NCBI RefSeq assembly: GCF_035582795.1
Contig: NC_134367.1
Coordinates: forward strand, 312,501 to 376,500
Length of the DNA stretch: 64,000 nucleotides
Direction of reading: 5' to 3'
From: Mycteria americana
Lineage: Eukaryota; Chordata; Aves; Ciconiiformes; Ciconiidae
Made by a program: the position numbers and the translations under genes. This document shows positions 1 to 25,762 of the stretch, one piece after another. Under the pieces are notes generated by a model. It made no database searches. It saw nothing but the letters and a program-made list of their open reading frames with translations, and had not been told where the DNA came from. Every line of letters begins with the position of its first letter. The first letter of the stretch is position 1.

Positions 1-34
1 GGGCCGTGGGGCTGTGTCTCACGGCCGTCTGCAG

Positions 35-13040
<13,006 letters not shown>

Positions 13041-13043
13041 GCC

Positions 13044-13049
13044 AATAAA
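13044..13049 (+). terminator. CAD: CAD poly(A) signal AATAAA
   Basis: AATAAA begins 3 nt after the CAD stop codon. Cleavage would fall about 13060-13075, giving a 3' UTR of only some 20-35 nt. The only other sequence before the next gene's start codon is about 65 bp. Confidence 0.85.
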
Positions 13050-13113
13050 CGCGTCACTCTGCCGCGCCCTGGCGTCATCGCTCCGCGCCGTCACCCGCCG
13101 AGCCGGGCGGGCC

Positions 13114-16100
13114 ATGGCGGCGCTGCGGAGGGGCTGCGGGCGGCTGCTGGCGCGGCGGCCGGGGGCTGCACAGGCGCTCACCGCCGGTAAGGGCCGGGCC
13201 CCTGCCCCCGCAGCGCCGGCCCGGCCGAGCCGGGGCCTGGCCCCTCCGCCCCCCCTGCAGCGGGGCACGCTGTGTCCCGCCCCCTCCCGGCCCATATAGC
13301 GCATGGCCCCCTCCCCTCCCCCATATAAGGCACAGCCCCCTCCCCTGCCCCATATAACGCACAGCTCCCTCCCCTCCTCTATATAGCGCACGGCCCCCTC
13401 TCCTCCCCCATATAACGCACAGCCCCCGCTCCTCCCCTCCCCCATATAACACACACCCCCCCCGCCCCATATAGCGCGCGGCCCCTCCCCTGCCCCATAT
13501 AACACACGGCCCTCTCTCCTCCCCTCCCCCATATAGTGCACGGCCCCTCCCCCATATAAGGCACAGCCCCCTCCCCTGCCCCATATAACGCACAGCTCCC
13601 TCCCCTATATAGCGCACGGCCCCCTCTCCTCCCCCATATAACGCACAGCCCCCGCTCCTCCCCTCCCCCATATAACACACACCCCCCCCGCCCCATATAA
13701 AACAGCCCCCCCCCCACCCCGCCCCATATAGCGCGCGGCCCCTCCCCCATATAAGGCACAGCCCCCTCCCCTGCCCCATATATCGCACGGCCTCTCCCCT
13801 CCCCCATATAAGGCACAGCCTCCCCCGCCCCATATAAGGCACAGCCCCCTCCCCTGCCCCATATATCGCACAGCCCCTCCCCTGCCCCCCCGCGGCACAC
13901 AGGGCCCTGTTCCCCTGCTGCTGTGGGCACTGTCAGGCGGGGGGGTTCCCGGTTCCCCAAGGGCCCATCCTTTGGGGGGGAGGGGGGCAGGGGCCCGCTA
14001 CGCGTCCACCGGGTGAGAGGCTCTGCCTCGCTCCAGGCTCAGCAGATTGGCGTCGGGGGCCGCGCCGGAGCCGGGAGGGCTAACAGGGCTGTAGGGAGGC
14101 ACAGCCCCGGCGCCCCAAAACGCAGGGTGGAGGCTGCTTTGGGAGCCCTGCTCCCCTGGGGGGCTGGATGCTGGGACCTGGCACCGGGGGGTTCACTGGG
14201 CTGCAGTCTCTGCCCAAGGGCTCGGCCAGCGCAGGGTGAGGCCTCCCCCGGGGGGGCTGCCCCTACTTGGCGGCGAAGGCGCTGCGTGGGGAGAGCCCCT
14301 GCCTCCGAAAGGCCCCCGAGGCCCTGCACGGGTGATATAACCTCCCTTCCAGCATTGCTCTCGGCCGGGCTGCGAGGTGGCTCCACGTGCCCCAGGGATG
14401 CTCTCCCTGCGCGGGCAGGGATGCTGCAGGCAGGGACGCTCCTGCCCGTGCTGGCCCAGGGCCCCGCTGCCCACCCCACCCGTGCGGGGCTGAGACTGGT
14501 TGCCAGGAAAGCCTGTCCTGCCTGTGCCGCGCCTGTGCGGAGCCACGCAAGGGTGTGCGACCCTGGGAGCGAGGTCCCTGCATGCTCCCCTCTGCACCCC
14601 CTGCTTGCCGCCTCCCCTGCCGCCACCGCTCCCCCACCAGCCCTGCTGCTTGCGAGTAGCCAGCTCAGGATACTGGAGAAGCACAACCGTGGGCCCTGGG
14701 GTGCCCTCCTGCGCCGCTGTGGGTGCTGGGGGCCCGCTCAGCGTGCAGCCGCTGGCCCCGCTGCCTGCGGGGTGGGCACATTGCCTGCCAGGCTGCCAGG
14801 GTCCTGCTCGGCCACCTCGCTGTTCCTGCTGTTATTTTTATCTGATTTGATGGAGTCTATTGCCTGGCTCCTGCTGCGCCGTGCATCCACTCCTTGATTC
14901 CTGGAGGGAGGCCAAGGTGGAGCTGGGAGGGCTGCCCAGCACCAGCCCTCGCCCTCCCCGGCAGCCCCTGCCTGCTGCTGTAGCAGGCTCGCTGCAGCCC
15001 CAGGCTGGCTCGGGCTCCAGCTCTCCCTGTTGCCTCTTCAGGCCAGAGCCGGCCCTGCTGCGCTGAGGTGCAGCCTCCCGGCTCCTCGGGGCCCGGCAGG
15101 CCTGGGGCGCGCGGGGCTGTGCCCATGGGGGGGCACAGCCGCCCTGCGCGAGCGGTCGGCCCAGTGCTGGATGCGGTTCCTGCAGCCTTCGGGCCCGGAT
15201 GTCTGCGGTGGGGGCCGGGTCCAGCCCCCGTGCCATGGCGTGAGGCCGTGATGGTGGGAGCGCGGCCGTTCCTCCTGCGCAGGGGCAACGCTGCCGGAGG
15301 CCGAGCCTTCCTGCTCTCCTCATAGTTTCGGCAAGTAATTCCTCCAGGCTCAGCCCTCGCTGCCAGCCGCGCCGTGCTCCGTGCAGAGGAGGCGGGCTCG
15401 CCCGGGCCCCGTGCCCTGCACTGGGGAGACGCAGGAGGGCTGGGCGGATTCCAGCCCTGCCTTCGCTCGCTGCTCGCGGAGCCGCTGGTGCTGCCGTTCC
15501 CCCGGGCAGAGCAGAGCCGCCGGCTGGGGCCGGGCCAGGGAGGTTTGTTGGCAGTTGGCTGTGCTCGGCGCGTCCAGCCGCGCTCGCCTGCCGAATCCCC
15601 GTCCCGCCTGGTGGTGAGAGCTGCGGGTCAGGCAGGGCTTTGCCTCCAGCATCCTGGGCCCCGGGCCAGGATGCCAGCAGGGCCCGGGCACAGCGGGCAG
15701 CAGCACGTGCCCAGGGCCGTGACCTTGCTGTCCCTGCCTGCGGAGAGCAGCCCCGCGCTCCCGTGGTGGCAACGTGGCCTCCAGCTGCCAGCGGCGAGGC
15801 CCGCGGGGCGTGCGGGCAGTGTGGCCTACTTAGGCTTGGTCCCGTTTCAAGGTCCTTTGGCTGCAGGAGCGGCAGCCCGTGGGACCGGCCGGGCACCCTC
15901 CGTCCCCCAGGCTCGGGCTGGCCGGGAGCGGCACGCTGCCTGCGCGCCACCCTGCGCCGAGCGGGTGAGAAAGTGCCTCCTCGGGGCTCGGGCGGCCGCG
16001 AGCTGGGGACCCCTCGCCCTTCTCGTCGGCCGCGTCCGGTGCTCCCTAGCGGGCGCAGTGGTGCTGCCGTGCGCGTCGCCTCTTCCCAGCCCTGGCAGGA

Positions 16101-19100
16101 CGTGGCAGCGGCGGCGGGGCCTGGCGGAGCTGTGGGGTCAGCCAGGGGCTGGCTCCTGTGTTCGTGGCGTGGGGCGCAGCTGGGGCCTCCGGCCCCGCGC
16201 TGGAGCTGCAGCGGGGCCGTGCTGGTGAGCGGCGGCGGTGCCAGGCTGGGCAAGCGAAGTCATTGCGAGGGGCTCGATCCGGCCGCGCTCCCGGGCCCGG
16301 GCAGGGGTGCACAGACAGGCCCATCCCCCCCGGTAGCCCTGGCGCTGCTTCGTCACCGCCGGGCACCGCGCCCGGAGCCTTCGGCACCGATCGAGTAACG
16401 CCAGTGCCGTCGGCCGTGCTTTCTCCGCGAGTGCCGTCCAGGGGGACCCTGCCTGCAGCGGGAAGGCTGCCCACGGGAGGCGGGGAGCCAGCGATTCTGC
16501 CGTGCTGGCCCGGGGTCCTTCGCCTGCTGCCGCCCCCCACCCCTTCGCTGCCGCAGCCCCGTGGGTTGGCAGGGGCCGCGCTGCCATCGCGGAGGGGAGT
16601 GGCGGCTGTCGGGGCCCGGGGTCAGACTCGGCCCCTGGGGGCTGCGTTGGTCCGGGGTGGGAGATGGAGCCGGTGACGTGGCGGCAGGAGACGCTGCCAG
16701 GAGCGCAGCAGCTCCGTGGGGCTGCGGAGACCGAGCCATCCCTCCCGGCCCTGACGGGGCACGTCCGGCCCGGCTGGCCTTGGCTGGGGCCCCGGCTCCC
16801 GCCCGGCCTCCTGGGCCGCCTCCAGGCTCCGCCGGCCATCACCGCTGTGCTGGGCCGGGTCCAGCCCCTGCCCGCGGGCTCCCGGGGGCCACGCTGCGAC
16901 CCTGCTCTGCGTGGGTAGGGCAAGGGGCCGGGGAGCCGGGCCCGCGCCTCTCCCCTCGTGCGTGCTGGCTGGGGACGGCAGCTGCGGGGAGGCACGATCC
17001 AGCTGCAGGTGCTGGGGGCCGCAGGCACGCTCCCCGGGCGCAGCCTGGGGTCTGCGGCCCTTCGGCTGGCATCCGCTCCCCGCGGTGCTGCTGGGGGCCG
17101 TCGCAGAGAGACCGATGGCCCTGGGAAAGAGGGAGTGCGTGGCAGGGGCTGGGAGCTGCTGGGGACGCAGCTGGGGCTCCGCCACCCCGAGCATCCTCAG
17201 CCCGGCACACGGCGAGCTGTGGAGACCACTCGTGGAGACCTCCTGGGCAGGGCCGGCCCGAGCCGGCGGGGCTGCTGGGAGGAGGGGGGACGCCGGGGAC
17301 GCCGTGCCCCGAGATGAGGGCTTGCTGGGCTCAGGGTTCCCAAGGATGGAGCGGAATCGTAGCGGGGCTGGACGCTGCCTGGGAGCCGTCCTGGGAGGAG
17401 CGGGGGGAATAAGCAGGGAGCCCACAAAGGCTGGGGGACGGAGCGCCGGGGCCAGCCGAGTTGCGTCGAAGAGGTCAAGGGTGTAGGATGGAGCAGGAGC
17501 TGCCAAAGGCCCAGCTGAGCGACAGCCCGTGGCGGAAGGTCCCTCACACCGGTCTGGAAACAGGGCAAGGAGCCGTGCCAGCAGCCGGGCAGCGGCGAGG
17601 AGCTGGGGCCGGCCCCGGCGCCCGGTGAGCCTCGCTTGCCTGTCCTGGCCGGCAGCGGCAGCGGCAGTGGTGCTGCCGGGCGGGAGCGGCACAGGTGGAG
17701 AGCGGCTTTCCAAGGAAGGGGATCGTAGTTGGCAGAGCGTGCGCCGCGCTCGGAGAGAGGTTTCGGGGAGCACAAGGCCTGGGCTCGGGAGAGGCCGCAG
17801 CGGGCGGCATCCAGGTGGGCTCTGCCCCGAAAGCCCCGGGCGCTGCGGGCCACGGGCGCCGGATCAGCCTCGTGCGAGGGAGATGGCGCAGCCGGGCACC
17901 GTTTAGGCCGGAGACCCTGCACTTGGCCGCTGCGGGAGGGCCTGTGCCGCGGGCAGGCTTGGTGCAGGGCGGTGGGGGACCTGGGCGCTGGGACGGACCC
18001 CGCGGGGCGGCGGGCGGGCAGGGCCAGCCCTGGGGCAGGAGGGCCCGGCTGTCGGCAGGGGTCTGGGGTCCCGCCCTGCGCCGCGGCCGCCTGAGCGGGC
18101 TGTGCTGGCTGCAGGGGCCCTGATGGGAGCTGGCGACGTGATCGCACAGCAGCTGGTGGAGCAGCGGGGGCTGCGCAGGCACCACGGCCCCCGGACCCTG
18201 AAGATGATGGCAATCGGCTTCTGCTTTGTGGTGAGTGCCAGCGCGCGGTGGGCGGCCGGGCTCTGCGGCGCGCGTGTGGTGGGGTGGGACGGAGGAGGGC
18301 TGTTTCGGCAGGGTGAGACCGTGGCGCCTGGGTGCGAGCCGAGCCATCCTGGTGCCGCCTCCAGCAGCGGAGCTGGGTCCCCTCGAGGAGCGGCACCCAT
18401 CGGCTCCTGTGCTCTGGGGACGGCGTGTTGGGGCCAGTGCCCTGCGCTGGCGGCTTGCACAGGGGGGGCCCTGGGCGGCACCGGCACAGCCGGGGTCCCC
18501 CCGTCGCGGAGCCCTGCCCGGTGCATCAGGCGCGAAGCCCTGCAGCCACCGGCCCCTGGCTGCCCCGTGCTGGGGCGGGGGCTGCCTGGCGGGGTGCTCT
18601 AGGAGGGCAAGGGGGGCTGCGGGCATCCCTGTGCGCCCGCCCTGCGCGGGGGGGGCTGCGCCATGGCAGCGGGGGGCCTGGCAAGGGAGCGGCACAGCCC
18701 GGGAGGGGAGGCAGGGCAGGCCCTGGTCCCCGTGTCCCAGGGCCGGGGCAGGGCCGTGTAGCCAGCCCCGGAGACCCCCAGCCCTGGCAGCCCATGGCCC
18801 GGGAGAGCAGGATGCTGCCCCTCACCACCCGGCTCCCGCAGGGCCCTGTCGTGGGCAGCTGGTACAAGATCCTGGATCAGCTCATCCCGGGGACCACAAA
18901 AGTCGTGGCCGTGAAGAAGATGGTCCTGGACCAGGTCAGTGCCGTGCGGGTGAGGGTGCCTGCGCGGGGCTGGTGCAGCAGGACGGGGCCGTAGGTGCAG
19001 CCGTGAGTCTGTGGGCAGGTTTCCATCCCACTCCGGGAGCCCCAGCTCGGTGCAGCGGGTGCTGAGCAGGGGATGGTGCTCAGGACCTGCTCCGTGGGGT

Positions 19101-22100
19101 CGCTGGTCTACAGCACGCAGCCGTGCTCGGGGGAGCCGTGGGGAGCTGTGGGGAGCCGTGGGGAGCTGTGGCGAGCCATGGGGAGCCGTGGGGATCTGTG
19201 GGGAGCCGTGGGGATCCGTGCTTTACCCTTGCCGCAGCTGTCCCGAGGCTCTAGAGAGCTGCCACCTCCCTTCTCCGAAGCAGAGCACAGGCCAGGCAGC
19301 GCTGTCCCTGCTGTCCCCGCTGCGGAGGGGGGGTCCTGGGGATGGGGACCCCGGTGCTGCCCTGGCTCCTGCGCTGCTCCTGAGGCTGGGGCCAGCCCCG
19401 GTGCAGTGGATGGCTGGGGCGGACGGGGTTGCAGCAGGGCCACCCTTGGACCCTTCCAGAGGCCCCGTGGCGGTGCCTGTCCCTCTGTGTGGCTCTGTGC
19501 TGGGGAGCGGCGGGCTGAGTAGCCCCGGGCATCAGGCAAGCTGGGCCTCTGCCCCCCAGCCCACCGTGCGCTCCCCTCACCCCGTGCTGCGGGCCCGGCT
19601 CTGAGCACCGCCGGCTCCTCTGCATTGGGCCCCGGCTCCTCTCTTGCAGGGGGGCTTTGCACCGTGTTTCCTTGGCTGCTTCCTCGCCATCACGGGGGCG
19701 ATGAACGGTCTGTCGGCAGCAGAGAACTGGTCCAAGATCCAGCAGGTACGTGCCGCTTCCCCAGGGCGGCACGGGGCCGCGGGCAGCCTTGGCGGCTCCT
19801 CCCCGTGCGCCAGCGCTGCCGGCTGCTCCCGTCTGCGGTCGTGCCTGCGCCCGGCGCGGCCCCCTCCCCGCGCCGACTGCGTGCCCCCAGCTCTGCCGTC
19901 ACGCTGCCGCCCTCGTAGCCGGGCCCGCAGCTCCGTTGCGCCCCGGAGCCCCAAGCACGGAGCCGGCTCTGCGGGCGCCCCGTGGCTGGGGTGGGGAGGT
20001 GTCTGTGGGGCACGGAGCAGCTCTCGGCCTGGCTGGGGCCCGGGGGTGCGTGGGGCCGGTCCTGCCGGGCTCAGCGCTGGGTGCCGGGGCCCTGGGGCCA
20101 TCCGCCCCAGGGGGCACCCGGCCCTCCGGGTGCTGGCGTCGGGACTGCTCCCTGTGTCACGGCTCTCTGGGGTCCCACCTGGGCCGGCGCGGCCGGGTGC
20201 CTGGTGCCATCCGGCTCCCTGCACGCTGTCCGCTCTCCTGGCTGCGTCTCCAGAGCCATTACCGAGATGGCTCCCATTAGCAGCAATTGCTGGAAACCAG
20301 TGTGAAAGCTGAGTCAGCATGTCCAGAGCGTGAGTCACCGGGGAGCGGGTGCCCACCCGCCGCGGGATGAGGCACACCGGGGGTGGCCGCGTGGCTGCCG
20401 GGGGGTGCACGGCCCTGGCGTTCGCACGCCGACGGCTGCTGGGGCTGCGCGTGCAGGGCCCTGGCCCCGCCGGGCCCCCTGCCCTGGGCTGCGAGCTGGG
20501 GCTGCTGCCCCAGCCGGGCCCGCAGCTGCCATTGCCCATTGCTCTGCTTTGGTGCACCCACCCCAGGCCAGGCGCTGGCCAGCTGCCCGCCGGGCTGCGG
20601 GCGCATGCCGGCAGAGACCTCTCCTGCCCGCGGTCCCGCCCTGGAGCGCAGGGAGCAAGTGCTTGGGGAGGACTGAGTTACCTCTTCTTTCTCCTGGCTT
20701 TGCGAGAGCGCCGGCCGGGGTACGAGGTGTTTTGAGACGCCCTAGAGGTGCGCGCAGGCTGGCCCTTGGCATGGGCAGCACCCCCGCGCGCTCCCAGCCG
20801 GATCTTGGCCAGGTCACGCCACGTATTCCGCCTTGCCAGCCCCAGGGAAACCCGCTGGGGCCCGAGCACGGTGGTGGGCGATTCCTGCGAGCTGTGGCTC
20901 CCGGCCGGGGCCCTGCCCTGGGAGGGGGCTGGGCTGGGGGCCAGGCAGCAGCAGCTGGCAGCCACCTTCACCCCTGGCTTGGGGTGCATCCGTCTCTCCC
21001 CACGCAGAGGAAGCGTCAGCAGAGCATCCATCACCCCTGCGCCCGCTCTGTCCTGGGCTGCCAGCCAGCACCGGGAGGAGGCCGGGCTCCCGGCTGAGTC
21101 ACGGCCAGGCCGGACGAGGGACTTGTCCTGCTGCCGTGGGGCAGGGCTGCGGCACGGCCACAGGTGCAGCATGAGGACGGGGCACTGCCTCGGGCTCCCA
21201 GGACGGTGCCCTGGCTCGGTGCCCGGGACGGGGCTCGGGGGACACGGGGGCAGACGGGGGGGGGCTTGCAGCCTGCGCGAGGAGAGGATCCAACCGCCCC
21301 TGCCTTGCCCGCTCCGCCCGAGTCGCTGCAGGTGCCCCGGCTCACCTCCGGCTCTCAGCGCCTTATCCTGCCCCACGCCTGCCCCTGTTCTCCTCCTGGG
21401 CTTGCCCGGGCAGAGCGGCCTGTGGCGGCCTGGCCATGGCACGGCGGGCCACGTCAGCTGCAGGAAGGGCTCTTGGTGGGGACAGGGCAGTTGTGGCTGC
21501 CCTTTCCCTGCCACCCCGTGCTCGCCCCATGTGGGCACGGCTCCGGGAAGAGGGCAGGCAGGCAGGAGCTGCAGGGGACCGAGGGGATCTGCCCCGTGCC
21601 CCGCTGGAGCGGGCGTGGAGTCGGGGGGATCAGAGCAGGGGGACAGTGGCCCTCCGCATGCTCCCAGCCCCTGCCTGCAGCCCGGCCTGCCTCCGCCTCG
21701 GGCGGTGGCCGTCTCTTTGGGGATGCTCCTGCGCCGTTCCTGCCAGTGCCAGCTGCGGGCCCTGCGGCTGGAGCTGGCCGCCCTCGGCAGCCCCAGCGTA
21801 CGCCCGCAGCAGCCGGGGCCTCCTCGGGGCCGTGCAAGCGGCCGCCCCTGCCGCGGCTGTGGCCAGCTGTGCGGCAGGGGTGGGTGGCAGTGGGGCGGCT
21901 CTGGGCACTCACGGCCTCCCTTCTCTCCCAGGACTACGTGGACGCCCTGCTGACCAACTACTGCGTAAGTGCTGCGGCAGCCGCAGGCGGGTCCGCGCCC
22001 CTCCCTGCCCCGGTGCTGTGCTGGCCGTGCCCCCGGCTGGGGTGGCTGGGCCGGGCTCCTCCACGCTCCTGTCCCTGTCCCCCACTGCCACGGGCTCTGT

Positions 22101-22385
22101 TGGATGCCCTGAATGCCTGGGCAGAGGTGGGCACGGGATGGGGGTGCCGGCAGGGCCCCTTCACCGCTGTCTCCTTCTCTGCCCAGATCTGGCCGCCGGT
22201 GCAAGTCGCAAACTTCTACTTCGTGCCCCTGAAGCACAGGTAGTAACGCGGCCGTGGCCCCGGCTCCCTGGCTCCTGGAGCCCATGGCTGTGGACCCTGT
22301 CCCCTCTGTCCCCAGGCTGGCCGTCGTCCAGTGCGTTGCCATCGTCTGGAACTGCTACCTCTCCTGGAAAGCAAATCGGATGTGA
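13114..22385 (+). CDS. MPV17: MPV17, mitochondrial inner membrane protein
   Basis: MPV17 is a small four-helix inner mitochondrial membrane channel-like protein needed for mtDNA maintenance; human mutations cause mtDNA depletion. Seven coding exons: 13114-13186, 18115-18230, 18842-18934, 19650-19745, 21932-21964, 22187-22239 and 22316-22385. They total 534 nt, giving 177 aa against 176 in human. Family signatures are present in order: [38 protein letters not shown], and the Mpv17/PMP22 signature around [14 protein letters not shown] then LSWKANRM. The N-terminus ([15 protein letters not shown]) is Arg-rich. Intron 1 is unusually long at 4.9 kb and holds a minisatellite. The start codon is only 73 bp past the CAD stop. 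In human the gene is not adjacent to CAD. Confidence 0.95.
13290..13880 (+). repeat. Minisatellite of CCATATAA-type boxes in MPV17 intron 1
   Basis: About 21 units of roughly 28 bp, each with a CCATATA core followed by a C-rich spacer. The core varies: CCATATAAGG, CCATATAACG, CCATATAGCG, CCATATATCG. A higher-order block of about 230 bp (roughly 13319-13500) recurs at roughly 13550-13740. Five units read CCATATAAGG (near 13321, 13552, 13748, 13804 and 13829), an exact CArG box, CC(A/T)6GG. Long open frames on the minus strand here are artefacts of the repeat. Confidence 0.9.
13881..18114 (+). other. Rest of MPV17 intron 1, no gene recognised
   Basis: About 4.2 kb of GC-rich sequence with no recognisable exon, RNA gene or transposon. 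It has many spurious open frames on both strands because stop codons are rare at this base composition. Confidence 0.6.
19125..19216 (+). repeat. Short tandem repeat, 10-bp unit, in MPV17 intron 3
   Basis: About nine copies of a 10-bp unit GGGAGCCGTG alternating with GGGAGCTGTG, with a few variants. It lies between the exons ending 18934 and beginning 19650. Confidence 0.85.
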
Positions 22386-22968
22386 GGGGGAAGCCGTGTC
22401 CCCTGCCTGCCCTCCCTGCCCGCCGGCTGCCTGACTCTGCCCCACCTCCAGAGCCCTTGGAACAGGCGCCTGTGGCTGTGAGCGGAGACGGGAGATGCAC
22501 GGCGCTGGCAGCACCCGCCCTGCTCTCTCCTCGGGGAACCTCATCGCCTGCAGCTATGGCCCTCGCTGCTCGCAGGGACACGCAGAGAAGATGGTGACGG
22601 GTCTGCCCTGAGACGGGGGCTGCTCCGGGTCCGGCAGCCTGCTGTGCCATGGGGCAGCTCTGCCTCTCGTGCTCACTCCTCTCCCCGGCCCGTGGCCCCG
22701 CACCCAGGGTGCTCCTGCTGCGGCATTGGTCTTGTCCTTGCCCCGTGGCAGATCGCAGGGAGGGCGAGGAGCCGGAGCGGCGGGTGCCGGTGCAGGCCCT
22801 GGGCTGGCGGTGCCGCGGGTTGGGCACTACCCCGCTCCGAGGGGGGGTCGGTGCTGCCTGCCCCGTCCCCAGCCGCCTGCCCCGCACTGGCAGCTCTGCC
22901 GCAGTTCAGGTGTGCTGCCCCTGGAAACAGGTTTCCTTGTAGCTCTGCTGCGGACAGTGGGAGCACCC

Positions 22969-22974
22969 AATAAA
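22969..22974 (+). terminator. MPV17: MPV17 poly(A) signal AATAAA
   Basis: The first AATAAA after the stop codon at 22383-22385 gives a 3' UTR of about 600 nt. It is followed by a T-rich stretch. Confidence 0.8.
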
Positions 22975-22994
22975 CGGCATTTTTCCCTCTTGAT

Positions 22995-25380
22995 TCTCGC
23001 GACACTTAAGCTTGTGGCCCTCTGTCCCACACCGGGGGCTGTGCAGAAGCAGTTTCAGGCCGATTGCTGCTGCACTCACGGAGCTGCTGGCAGCCCTCCT
23101 GTCCTCTCAGTGGGGTGGGGACACAGAGCTGCTCTCCCAGCCGACAGGCAGGTGAGCAGGGCCGTGGGGCAGGGCTGGGGCCATGGCTCCCCTCTCTGCC
23201 TGCTCCCCAAGGAGCCGAGTGTGCGGCTGTGGCGCGGGCGTTGTGCATGGGGCTGGGGCACCGTGGTGCCGAGCGGCTCGGGTTGCTGGGGGTGGGCTAC
23301 CCCAGCTTCTTGGTAAGGGGAGGGGGCATCTGGCAGAGGGTGGATGGTGGCTTAGGGGGTCACCGGGTCCCACTGTGGCTGTTTCGTGGGGTGTGATGGT
23401 GCCTCCACTGCTGCTAGGCAGTGGGACAGGGTGAGCTGCACCCAGGGGACACAGGCACTGGGTGCAGGATCCTCCTGGGGCTCACAGCAGGCTCGATGCA
23501 GAGCTGTGCATCAAAGGGGAGGATGCAGGAAGGGCCTGTGATGGGGCCACATCCACCTGTGCCTCATCCGAGACAAGCCTGCCTGTCCTGCCTGTGGGGA
23601 CTTACACGACGCTGCCGCCTGCCTGTACTGCTGCCTCATGGAGACGTGCGTCCAGGCTCGTCCTACACAGGCAGTGAGCAGGCATGATCCAGCTCACGCA
23701 GCACCCTGCCTGGCACATCCTGACCAGGGTCTCCAGAGCAGAGCTGATGGGACCACGGTGGTTAATCTCACCCAGGGGCCTGAGCCCCAGCCCCCTCGGC
23801 TGCGCTGCTGCAGTCCCGAGCAGCTGGACGGGGCCATCCCCGTGCGCTGCCAGCACGAGGCTGGGTCTGCCGACCAGCCACCACTGTGGCACTTGCTGAG
23901 GAGGATGCACGGTCCTTCCCCCTTCCAGCCCACATGGAGCCCGCTCCGCGCTGCCCTTGCACACCCGCCCTGAGGCTGGCTCGTACCGGCCGGGCAGGGG
24001 CTGGCCCTGCTCTGGCCCTGGGTGTGGGTGCAGCTCCAGGCAGATAGGTGCAACCCAAAGCATGGGGGAGCCGAAACCTGCGCAGGACCCCAGTGCACCC
24101 TGAAGGGGATGAAGCCCAGAGCCCGCCCGGCTGCCCAGCCCTCAGCGCCTGAGGGACGGGAAGGGGCTGCAGCTGCAGCCACCCAACAGCGCTGTGGAGC
24201 AGCACTCGGCTGTGGGGCTGGGGCCACACGATGGGACTGTGTGTGGATGGCACCAGGGCTTCGGGCCCGGCCTGGCCTCAGGCACCGCACGGGGCTGTGG
24301 GGCTCGGCCCAGGCTCTCCCCAGCGCACGGGGTGGGCACTGCTTGTCAGAGGCTGCGGATGGCAGGAGTTTGCAGATGGCCCTGGTGTGTCGGCAGCGAG
24401 CAAGCTGCGAGCATGGCACAAGCCGGGCACTTGTCCCTGGGAGCAGCCAGCCCCACAGAGCAGGGGGTTCCAGGGCTGGGGGGTGTGGGGGTGTTGAGCC
24501 TGGGCCCTGCTGAGGGCTCTGCCCCAGAGCCGCAGGGAGGTGGTGCCAGGTGCCAGCCTTCACGCTGGATCCACGTCACGGATGCACAGCACCGTGTGCT
24601 GCCTCGCTGTGGGCAGGGCTGTGCCCCACCACCCCTGCGCAGCCCAGCGTGGGCCACGCTGTGCGAGGGGCCAGGCTGAGCCGCTGTCCCCAGGCTCTGC
24701 CTAACGCCAGCCCTGTGGAAAGAGCCCGCTCTGGGCCTGTCTCGGCACCTGCACCAGCATCGGTGCCGGGTGTCAGCTCGGTTCCCCTCCGCCCGCGGGC
24801 AGAGGCACAGGGCTGCCAGGGGGGTCTGCGGGCAGCGGTGTGGTGCACCAGCAGCTACCTCACCTTTTGGCAGCGGCAGCCGGTGCCCCGGGCTGGAACA
24901 TCCTGCATGCAGCACAGCGCTGCCGGCTCCGGTGCCTTCGCTCTATGAGTCACAGAATTTGGCTGGTGGTGCCTCACTGCCGCTCAGGGCTGTCTGCGGC
25001 GCCCAGCCCCGGTGCACGCGGCGCTTTGACCTCGGCACCGCGAGCTCTGCCCAGGGCACGGTGCCGCCAGGCCCTGCCGCAGCCGGGTCGTGTGTGCCCC
25101 ACCCGTGCCCGTCCCGTGCCCGTGGGTGCTGGTGGCCGCGGTTTCCCCCCTCCCGAGACGGCCCCGCCGCCGCACCCGGTGCCTGCCCAGGACGTCGCCG
25201 CTCGACGCGACCGCTGGGCCCGGCCCACCCAGGGGAGCCGCGGGTCAGCCCGCTCCGCCGGCCCGGCGCAGCTCGCCGGCACACGGGGCTGGGGCCGGCC
25301 CCGGGGCCCTGCCCGCCGCGGGGGCAGCCGGCCGGTCCCTGTCCCGGAGCCCCGGACCGCGCTCTCCCGGCGGGTCCCGG
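22995..25380. other. MPV17-UCN intergenic region, no gene recognised
   Basis: GC-rich unique sequence, becoming a CpG-rich island from about 25080 onward. I see no exon, RNA gene or transposon. The right-hand part is the presumed upstream regulatory region of UCN. Confidence 0.6.
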
Positions 25381-25383
25381 CCC

Positions 25384-25404
25384 TTCAGCACCGCGGACAG
25401 CGGC
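25384..25404 (+). promoter_or_regulatory. RE1/NRSE (REST-binding) motif upstream of UCN
   Basis: The left half TTCAGCACC and the right half GGACAGCG with canonical 2-bp spacing match the 21-bp RE1 consensus at 19 of 21 positions by my count. Mismatches are one spacer base and one base near the 3' end. It lies about 385 bp upstream of the UCN TATA box. REST represses neuronal genes in non-neuronal cells, which suits a neuropeptide gene. Binding is inferred. Confidence 0.7.
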
Positions 25405-25762
25405 GCCGCTGGCACCGGGGCCGGGCCCGGGCGGCGCTCGGTGACCGGGGCCGGGAGGGGTGCGGGCAGCGCCGGGAGGTGCAGCGGGGCGAGCCGGGGG
25501 GCCGGGAGGCAGCACGCCCGGCGGCTCCCGGCCCGGGGCGCCTGCCGGAACCGGCCCCGCCGCGCCCCCCCGGGTGGGCGCGCCGGACCGGAACGGGGGT
25601 CGCGGCCCCGGAGACGAGGGGGGGCACGACCAGCCCCGCTGCCCCGCCGTCCCGCAGCCCCGCCGTCCCGGCGCTCAGCCCCGCTGCCGGGTACCCCGCT
25701 CCCCGCCGCCGTCCCGGTGCCCTCCCGCCCCCGCCCCCCGCCGGTCGGTGCGTGCCCGGCGC

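Noticed and set aside
13075-13960. Minus-strand frames of the type [12 protein letters not shown] repeats
   Set aside because: They follow from the minisatellite unit length and not from a coding sequence.
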